Source of the DNA: an uncultured Bacteroidales bacterium
Lineage (GTDB): Bacteria > Bacteroidota > Bacteroidia > Bacteroidales > Lentimicrobiaceae
Assembly (NCBI GenBank): GCA_937864935.1
Contig: CALMDN010000428.1
Span: 1 to 11,659 of the forward strand
Length of the DNA stretch: 11,659 nucleotides
Direction: 5' to 3'
Position numbers and translations under genes: made by a program. Shown here piece by piece: positions 6,672 through 11,659 of this stretch. The notes below the pieces were generated by a model that saw only the letters and a program-made list of their open reading frames with translations, ran no database searches and was not told the DNA's origin. Position 1 is the stretch's first letter; each line of letters begins with the position of its first letter.

Positions 6672-7607
6672 ATGGGTGTCAACTGGTCAATGATTTACCG
6701 TAAATCTGGTCCTCAGGGCTGGTATGCCGTGCATACGCCGTTTGGAAAGCGATATATGATGATGGTAAACATGGATGACATTCTTGTTTCACTACCTTTC
6801 TTTTCCTATGGCGCGCTGACTAAAAACGAGCCTGAAGTTGTAGATGGTAATATTGAGTTTACTTTCGATGGAAAGCAACTCACCTGCAACGATCCCAGGG
6901 TTAAATGGCATGTGAGAATGCTGCGGCCTGTTTCTGAACATTTCCACACTGTCAAAGTCGTTTCCTGGCTCCGGTTGGCTGAAACCCCGCAGGCTCAGTT
7001 AAGCCGGTTTACATCCAATGTAAGAAGAAAGATCAACAAAGCCATTTCAAACGAGATTACGCTTGAAACCGGTGGTCCGGAACTGGTTGGACAGTTTTAT
7101 GGTGTTTTTGCGCACAACATGCACCGGCTGGGAGCTCCCTCCATGTCAAGAAGTTTTTACTCGGGCATTGTGGAAGCATTCGGCAGGGATGCAACAGTGC
7201 TGATCGCAAAGCATCACGGCAAGCCGATAGGAGGGGCCATCTGGCTGAAACGGGGGGACTATGGTGAAGCCTGCTGGTTTTCAACACTGGAAGATTACAA
7301 CAGTTTTTATACCTCCTATTTCCTGTGGTGGTCGTGCATCAAACATTCAATAGAACGCAACTGTAAAGTGTTCAGCTTTGGCCGCAGTACCCGTGATTCG
7401 GGCCCCCACCTGTACAAACAGCAGTGGGGTGCGCGAAATTCAACCCTCTACTGGAGTTTCTCCTATCCTCCCCGAAACGACCAGTTCAAGGTAGGTCCAT
7501 TCAGAATAAATATGCCTGATAGAACGATTCTAAGCTTCCTCTGGAAAATATCCCCCTGCTTTATCATCAGGTGGCTTGGCCCTATGGTTGCCGGTAAGTT
7601 TTATTGA
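6672..7607 (+). CDS. FemAB-like acyltransferase (exosortase/PEP-CTERM-associated GNAT-fold protein)
   Basis: This 311-residue protein resembles the FemAB-type family that travels with exosortase polysaccharide loci. Supporting segments are 'LVSLPFFSYGAL' (38-49) and 'NVRRKINKA' (116-124), the conserved basic helix of FemAB proteins. 'FYGVFAHNMHRLGAPSMSRSFY' (142-163), 'GKPIGGAIWL' (183-192) and 'FSFGRST...LYKQQWGA' (234-254) complete the set. FemAB enzymes have two GNAT folds, and the founding members add amino acids from aminoacyl-tRNA to lipid II. For the exosortase-linked branch the substrate is unknown. It begins closer to the SLPF motif than I expect for the family, so the first part of the N-terminal fold seems short. 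A stop at 6663-6665 in frame excludes an upstream start. The exosortase gene lies immediately downstream, which supports the family call. Confidence 0.85.
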   Translation: MGVNWSMIYRKSGPQGWYAVHTPFGKRYMMMVNMDDILVSLPFFSYGALTKNEPEVVDGNIEFTFDGKQLTCNDPRVKWHVRMLRPVSEHFHTVKVVSWLRLAETPQAQLSRFTSNVRRKINKAISNEITLETGGPELVGQFYGVFAHNMHRLGAPSMSRSFYSGIVEAFGRDATVLIAKHHGKPIGGAIWLKRGDYGEACWFSTLEDYNSFYTSYFLWWSCIKHSIERNCKVFSFGRSTRDSGPHLYKQQWGARNSTLYWSFSYPPRNDQFKVGPFRINMPDRTILSFLWKISPCFIIRWLGPMVAGKFY

Positions 7608-7689
7608 TGCTTACTTTATCCTATTCATTACAACTGAGTTAACTCCTTCAATCAGGGAGCCGGGCAATAAACCTTACTTATTGAGCAAA

Positions 7690-8277
7690 ATGTTAAAATC
7701 TTACTACTCAAAAGCAGAAGAGTTCATCCGACGGCACAAACTTCAGGCTTTCGTCGATGTGGCCATATTTGCAATTATCACCTATGTGTTTCACCGGTTA
7801 TGGTGGAACTTTTATATCTGGCTCGAATCCTTTGATTTCATCATCGGATCAGCAGACTGGCTCGCCAGGCAGGTTTATCTGTCATCGTTGTGGTTTAATC
7901 AGCACATTCTTGGCCTGGCAATCACCACGACAGAACCCAACACCATGTGGTTCAGCAACGGCAGCTATGTAACCATCGATGAGGGCTGCTCGGGACTGAA
8001 GCAGTTTTACCAGGTTCTGGTACTGTTTATCCTCTTCCCGGGGCCGTGGAAGCATAAATTGTGGTATATTCCTTTTGGATTTCTTGTCATGTTTCTGGCA
8101 AATATTTTCAGAATCATTGTCTTATCACTGATCGCCCTGTGGATTCCGCAACATTGGGATTTCGCCCATGAATGGATACTCAGGCCGTTCTTTTATGTCA
8201 TTATCTTTGCCTTGTGGGTTCTCTGGGTCGAAAAGTTCAGAAGAGCGAAGAAAGCTGCAAAAGAACGCAAATACTGA
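7690..8277 (+). CDS. Exosortase/archaeosortase family transpeptidase (compact type)
   Basis: This 195-residue multi-pass membrane protein has the exosortase catalytic triad. Cys100 is in 'DEGCSGLKQF', Arg141 in 'ANIFRIIVLSL' and a His, probably His160, in 'HWDFAHEWILRPFFY'. Hydrophobic helices lie at ~20-36, 104-118, 126-151 and 165-181. Exosortases cleave the C-terminal sorting signal of exported proteins and transfer them, probably to a polysaccharide-linked acceptor. The frame is open back to 7576, overlapping the femAB end. I start at ATG 7690 because it gives a normal basic N-terminus (MLKSYYSKAEEFIRRHK) and the 7608-7689 segment does not look coding for this family. TTG 7681 is an alternative adding three residues. 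It lacks the EpsI domain of XrtA. I cannot name the Bacteroidota subtype (XrtF, N, X, Y or other), and no substrate protein lies in the window. Confidence 0.9.
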   Translation: MLKSYYSKAEEFIRRHKLQAFVDVAIFAIITYVFHRLWWNFYIWLESFDFIIGSADWLARQVYLSSLWFNQHILGLAITTTEPNTMWFSNGSYVTIDEGCSGLKQFYQVLVLFILFPGPWKHKLWYIPFGFLVMFLANIFRIIVLSLIALWIPQHWDFAHEWILRPFFYVIIFALWVLWVEKFRRAKKAAKERKY

Positions 8278-8317
8278 TTCTGATCCGGGGAGTTTAACCT
8301 GATAAAAGTGCTGAATT

Positions 8318-9166
8318 TTGAATATCCTGACTTTTGATATTGAGGAGTGGTATCACCTGCTTGAGCTCAGGTCGACCAGCAGACCGGAACAGTGGGTGAA
8401 ATTTGAGCCCCGGCTTGAAGCCAATACCGACAGGATTCTGTCGTTGCTCGATGAAACGGGTGTGAAAGCCACTTTTTTCGCCATGGGTTGGGTAGCCAAC
8501 CAATCCCCTGGCGTGATCCGTAAAATAGCGGACTGTGGCCACGAAGTCGGAATCCATTCGTGGGATCATGCTTTGGTGTCAAAACAAACAAGGGTGGAAT
8601 TCAGGGAAGACATCAGACGGGCATCACACAGCATAGCTGATATAACAGGAGTCAGGTCGAAAATGTACAGGGCGCCGGGTTTTTCCATCGTAAAGAAAAA
8701 CCTCTGGGCACTGGAAGAACTTGCTGAACAGGGCTTTATTGCCGATGCTTCCATCTTCCCGGCATCCAGATCTCATGGCGGATTCCCCGATTTTCCGGTT
8801 GATAAACCCTGTATCGTTGAATCAGGTGGAACCAGAATTTATGAGTTTCCTCTGAATACAACCAGGTATTTCGGCTATAAAACAGTTTTCTCGGGCGGTG
8901 GTTACTTCAGATTAATGCCTTACAGCGCAATCAAACGCCTCACCAGGAGGAGTGGCTATGTGATGTCTTATTTCCATCCCCGCGATTTCGATCCCGGACA
9001 AAAACTTCTGCCTGGCCTGACTCCTTTGAGATTGTTCAAATCTTACTACGGGTTAAATAACAGTATTGATAAACTGAAACGCTGGCTCACCGATTTCGAA
9101 TTTATCGATATCGATGAAGCCATCAGAAGAACAGACTGGAGCAAAGCTGAGATCATCAGAATCTGA
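8318..9166 (+). CDS. Polysaccharide deacetylase, exosortase-associated type
   Basis: This 282-residue carbohydrate esterase family 4 (NodB-type) enzyme removes N- or O-acetyl groups from polysaccharide. The metal/catalytic Asp7 lies in 'LTFDIEEWYH'. The zinc-binding His80 and His84 lie in 'GHEVGIHSWDH'. Arg118 is in 'YRAPGFSI' (117-124), and the terminal motif 'SYFHPRDFDP' has His220. 'VKATFFAMGWVA' and 'GGGYFRLMPY' are hallmarks of the subgroup that accompanies exosortase A, which also carries the 'HPRDFDP' C-terminal extension. The start is TTG at 8318, because an acceptable N-terminus (MNILTFDIEEW) begins exactly there. The nearby GTG at 8308 is in a frame that stops quickly. It has no signal peptide, as is usual for this subgroup, so it may act in the cytoplasm on lipid-linked intermediates. 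It is the last gene of the main block. Confidence 0.93.
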   Translation: MNILTFDIEEWYHLLELRSTSRPEQWVKFEPRLEANTDRILSLLDETGVKATFFAMGWVANQSPGVIRKIADCGHEVGIHSWDHALVSKQTRVEFREDIRRASHSIADITGVRSKMYRAPGFSIVKKNLWALEELAEQGFIADASIFPASRSHGGFPDFPVDKPCIVESGGTRIYEFPLNTTRYFGYKTVFSGGGYFRLMPYSAIKRLTRRSGYVMSYFHPRDFDPGQKLLPGLTPLRLFKSYYGLNNSIDKLKRWLTDFEFIDIDEAIRRTDWSKAEIIRI

Positions 9167-9273
9167 TCAACGGCAAAGCAGAATGATTTAATCTGAATCT
9201 TGATTAATTGTGTTGTATTTGACTTAATGTAATGAATATGAGTGTTTTGTCTTGTGATTGCCCGAATCTTAAG

Positions 9274-9305
9274 TTTATACTGATATGAAACGGGGGTTAC
9301 TTTTG
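9274..9305 (+). promoter_or_regulatory. Candidate Bacteroidota promoter for the WecA-type gene
   Basis: TACTTTTG at 9298-9305 matches the Bacteroidota -7 consensus TAnnTTTG exactly. TTTA at 9274-9277, 20 bases upstream, matches three of four bases of the -33 TTTG. It lies in the 254-base gap between the deacetylase and the WecA-type gene and would give a leader of about 110 bases. A weak inverted repeat, TTAATC (9188-9193) with GATTAA (9202-9207), lies upstream and might be an operator. Nothing else recognisable is in the gap. Confidence 0.45.
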
Positions 9306-9420
9306 GTAGAATCGTTGATTTATCTAAGAATCAAGTTCGTGGCTTTTTTCTGGTATAACTCATTTAAAATCAATTACTGTCACCGATTGTTTTAATGCCG
9401 GCCTGCTAATTTTCTGAACT

Positions 9421-10542
9421 ATGCCTGAGTACCTGCAATTTATATATCATCCTGTTTTTCGCACAGTTTCTGCTTTTCTGATCGCATTTCTTGTCGGCTA
9501 TTATTCAATTCCGGTAATCATCAATGTGGCACGAAGTAAAAATCTGGTCGACGAGCCCAACCACCGGACCTCTCACAAAGGCCGGGTACCTACCCTTGGC
9601 GGAATTGCCATTTTTATGGGTTTTTCGATTGCCATCCTGACATTCAACACCGGCCTGGATGCGGTTCTTTCCGCCTATCTGATTGCCGGAGCAATTATCA
9701 TATTTTTTCTCGGACTCAAAGATGACCTGCTGGAGCTTTCACCCCTGGCAAAAATCTACGGGCAGATCATAGCCGCCCTCATTGTTATTGTTCCGGGAGG
9801 CATCAGACTGACCGACCTGCACGGATTGTTTGGCTTTAACCAGATACCTTACCTCTGGAGTATTGCCATCACAGTTTTTGTTTTTGTCGTCATTGTCAAT
9901 TCTTTCAACCTTGTGGATGGCATTGATGGCCTGGCCGGCGGCCTTGCTGTGGTGGCCAGCGTTTTTCTTGGCGAATGGTTTTTCAAAGCCGGTCAAACAG
10001 GTCTGGTAATCATTGCAATCAGCCTGATAGGAGTGCTTTTCGCATTTCTCAGGTACAACCTGCTTGATTCAAAATATAAGATATTTATGGGGGATACCGG
10101 TTCTCTGCTACTGGGGTTTATACTTTCGGTAATGGTAATCAAGTTCAATGAATTCAATGTTGCTGGTCACCCCCTCAGGAGTCTTGAGTCTGCACCCTCG
10201 CTTTCTTTTGCCATTCTGATGATTCCCCTTTTTGATACCCTGCGCCTGTTTGTGGTAAGGCTCTATCGTAAATGCACCCCGTTTGCCCCTGACAGGGCCC
10301 ACATGCACCACATCCTGCTAAAGCTCGGATTCAGCCACCTGAATGCCACCTATACACTTCTGATAGCAAACATCGCCTTTGTGATGGTAGCCTGGCATTT
10401 CCAGTATCTTGGAACAACAAGGTTGTTTGGACTGCTGCTGCTGCTGGGGACAATCTTTACCATAATCCCGTTTACCCTGAATGCCATTAAGAAGAAACAG
10501 CGGCATAATCTGGGTAAATCAATTCTGCATCATGAACGGTAG
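9421..10542 (+). CDS. WecA/TagO/MraY-family undecaprenyl-phosphate phosphoglycosyl transferase
   Basis: This 373-residue polytopic membrane enzyme transfers HexNAc-1-phosphate, usually GlcNAc-1-P from UDP-GlcNAc, to undecaprenyl phosphate. About ten hydrophobic helices are visible. Family motifs in order are 'LVDEPNHRTSHKGRVPTLGG' (42-61), 'LGLKDDLLELSP' (97-108) with the Mg-binding Asp pair 101-102, and 'NSFNLVDGIDGLAGG' (160-174). 'FMGDTGSLLLGF' (222-233) follows, and 'DRAHMHHILL' (291-300) is the His-rich loop typical of WecA/TagO rather than MraY. The short basic C-terminal tail is cytoplasmic. All catalytic residues are present. It has its own promoter candidate and a strong terminator, so it seems to be a separate transcription unit from the exosortase block. 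It would be the third phosphoglycosyl transferase in the locus and the only polytopic one. ATG 9421 gives a normal N-terminus. Confidence 0.94.
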   Translation: MPEYLQFIYHPVFRTVSAFLIAFLVGYYSIPVIINVARSKNLVDEPNHRTSHKGRVPTLGGIAIFMGFSIAILTFNTGLDAVLSAYLIAGAIIIFFLGLKDDLLELSPLAKIYGQIIAALIVIVPGGIRLTDLHGLFGFNQIPYLWSIAITVFVFVVIVNSFNLVDGIDGLAGGLAVVASVFLGEWFFKAGQTGLVIIAISLIGVLFAFLRYNLLDSKYKIFMGDTGSLLLGFILSVMVIKFNEFNVAGHPLRSLESAPSLSFAILMIPLFDTLRLFVVRLYRKCTPFAPDRAHMHHILLKLGFSHLNATYTLLIANIAFVMVAWHFQYLGTTRLFGLLLLLGTIFTIIPFTLNAIKKKQRHNLGKSILHHER

Positions 10543-10862
10543 CTGAATCGTCCGGGAAACCCGGTTGCGACGATATTTTCATTTCTGAAAGAACCTGAAG
10601 TCCGGTGAGCGGATTTCAGGTTTTTTCTTTCTATGTATAGCCTGTTGCTGCCTGTTCTGATCTGAATTTATTCCTGAACCCGTTCGTTTGACTTTTTCTT
10701 ACAATAACCGGTACCTGGTCCATTATCCGGAAAATAATTCAGCAGATTTATAAATGAGCTGTAGTTCGTTATGTCCGTGATGAATTGAACTTGTCAACAA
10801 ATTTTAAAAAGCGTTCATTCATTCAGAATTACTTTTTACTTTTATCCGGATTTTCTGTATAT
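10543..10862. other. 320-base intergenic region
   Basis: No gene of credible length is visible on either strand. It holds the terminator at 10592-10626. It also has two copies of TTATCCGGA (10723-10731 and 10842-10850) and a near-consensus -7 element TACTTTTA (10837-10844; consensus TAnnTTTG) 18 bases before the kinase ATG, with no good -33 partner. The region is clearly more AT-rich than the flanking genes and probably carries the promoter of the kinase operon. Confidence 0.6.
10592..10626 (+). terminator. Intrinsic terminator after the WecA-type gene
   Basis: The arms AACCTGAAGTCCG (10592-10604) and CGGATTTCAGGTT (10610-10622) form a 13-base-pair stem with one G-U wobble around the 5-base loop GTGAG. 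The T-run 10621-10626 follows, then CTTTC. Upstream A residues can also pair with the T-run. It begins 50 bases after the wecA-type stop and marks the end of the polysaccharide region. Confidence 0.9.
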
Positions 10863-11659
10863 ATGAGATTTCTGACTAAAAACCTGCTCCCTTATCTGTT
10901 GCTGTTTGTTATCCTGTTCTCGTGTTTTCAGGTAATTATCTATACTTACCAGCCAGGATCAGCAGGGCTCATCGATGGGGGTCTGCTGCTGGTAGCTTTC
11001 ATATTTTGCGCTTCTATATTTACCAATTCTCTTTTATTCAGGCATTTATATCTGAATAAGTCACACCGGCTTACCTATATTTTATCGGCATTTTTTTCGG
11101 GTGTGGTGTTTACCTTACTGGTTTCCTCCGCAGTGGTTGCGTTCGGTAAAGCTGAGATAGCCGGATTGTTCTGGATCAGAAATGCATTGGCTGTTTTCTT
11201 CGTTATGTTTTGCGGACTGGCATTCAATTATGTTGTGAGGTCGCTCATGAGCAATGGTCATTATTTCGAGAATCAGGCAATTGTCAAACAAATGGAAGTG
11301 GATCACCTTAAAAACCAGCTGAATCCGCACTTTCTGTTCAACAGTCTCAACAATGTTGCTGCAACCATACAGGTTGATACAGAACTGGCACTTAACTATG
11401 TGTATACCTTGTCTTCACTGCTTCGCTATCAGATCGAGAGTTCTGGTAAGGAATGTGTTACACTGGCTGAAGAAAACCTGTTTCTTGAGAGTTTTCTTGG
11501 CATTGAGGAACTCAGACTGGGTGAGCGTTGCGATCTAGTTTTTGAATCAGAAATTGAGAACCCTCTTGAAAAATTACCACCCCTGCTTTTGCATCCTTTT
11601 GTTGAGGATGTGATCAGGAAAAGCTGCAGTTCAGGAAAACCCGGAAAGGTTAAAATTAC
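10863..11659 (+). CDS. LytS/YehU-type membrane sensor histidine kinase, partial at 3' end
   Basis: The first 265 residues are visible and the frame is open at the right edge. Four transmembrane helices (~8-28, 37-58, 72-93, 103-126) are followed by a short linker. The His_kinase domain typical of LytS/YehU proteins starts at about 148. Its H-box is 'LKNQLNPHFLFNSLNNVAA', with the phosphoacceptor His156 in place. The ATP-binding N-box, normally L-Q-P-L-V-E-N-A-I-K-H-G, reads 'LHPFVEDVIRKS' (243-254). Asp249 therefore replaces the key Asn and the K-H-G end is lost. Later G-boxes lie outside the window. Such kinases normally pair with a LytTR response regulator encoded just downstream, which cannot be seen. 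ATG 10863 follows an AT-rich leader without Shine-Dalgarno. A link to control of the polysaccharide genes is possible from proximity only. Confidence 0.88.
   Translation, partial: MRFLTKNLLPYLLLFVILFSCFQVIIYTYQPGSAGLIDGGLLLVAFIFCASIFTNSLLFRHLYLNKSHRLTYILSAFFSGVVFTLLVSSAVVAFGKAEIAGLFWIRNALAVFFVMFCGLAFNYVVRSLMSNGHYFENQAIVKQMEVDHLKNQLNPHFLFNSLNNVAATIQVDTELALNYVYTLSSLLRYQIESSGKECVTLAEENLFLESFLGIEELRLGERCDLVFESEIENPLEKLPPLLLHPFVEDVIRKSCSSGKPGKVKI

Noticed and set aside
7576..7689. N-terminal extension of the exosortase from GTG/TTG-type starts at 7576
   Set aside because: It overlaps the femAB-like gene, encodes residues unlike an exosortase N-terminus, and ATG 7690 gives a normal basic start.
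9151..9170. GATCA/TGATC inverted repeat at the deacetylase stop as a terminator
   Set aside because: The stem is only five base pairs and no T-run follows.
1..11659. CRISPR array, tRNA, rRNA, insertion sequence or prophage genes
   Set aside because: No regularly spaced repeats, tRNA-like cloverleaf, transposase motifs or terminal inverted repeats were seen in the gaps or genes.

Overview
This window looks like part of a Bacteroidota (Bacteroidetes) chromosome, probably a free-living member of the Bacteroidales/Marinilabiliales type. The assignment is an inference. It rests on genes that lack Shine-Dalgarno sequences, a promoter candidate matching the Bacteroidota -7 consensus (TAnnTTTG), a LytS-type four-helix membrane kinase, and phosphoglycosyl transferase subtypes that I associate with this phylum. 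GC content is moderate and looks even across the window. All recognisable genes are on the + strand.

Positions 2-9166 are one long, nearly gapless block of surface-polysaccharide genes, presumably one operon that begins upstream of the window. In order they are: the 3' end of a family-4 glycosyltransferase; a sugar-transfer-associated ATP-grasp enzyme; a GNAT acyltransferase; a small phosphoglycosyl transferase (PGT1); a membrane-anchored ElyC/SanA/YdcF (DUF218) protein; a PglE-like DegT/DnrJ aminotransferase; a CapD-type UDP-GlcNAc 4,6-dehydratase; a second small phosphoglycosyl transferase (PGT2); a FemAB-like acyltransferase of the exosortase-associated kind; a compact exosortase; and an exosortase-associated polysaccharide deacetylase. 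After a 254-base gap with a promoter candidate comes a polytopic WecA/TagO-type phosphoglycosyl transferase, closed by a strong intrinsic terminator. A LytS-type histidine kinase then starts and runs off the 3' edge.

Read together, the dehydratase, aminotransferase and PGT2 form a cassette for making a 4-amino-4,6-dideoxy-HexNAc nucleotide sugar and loading it on undecaprenyl phosphate. The GNAT, ATP-grasp and FemAB enzymes are candidates for decorating the amine, and the deacetylase could expose further amines. The exosortase links this polysaccharide to processing and anchoring of a surface protein, but no PEP-CTERM-like substrate is encoded here. Points worth attention are an Asn in place of the nucleophilic Asp in PGT2, a degenerate ATP-binding N-box in the histidine kinase, and an exosortase locus with no visible substrate. 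Several genes also use TTG or non-canonical starts.
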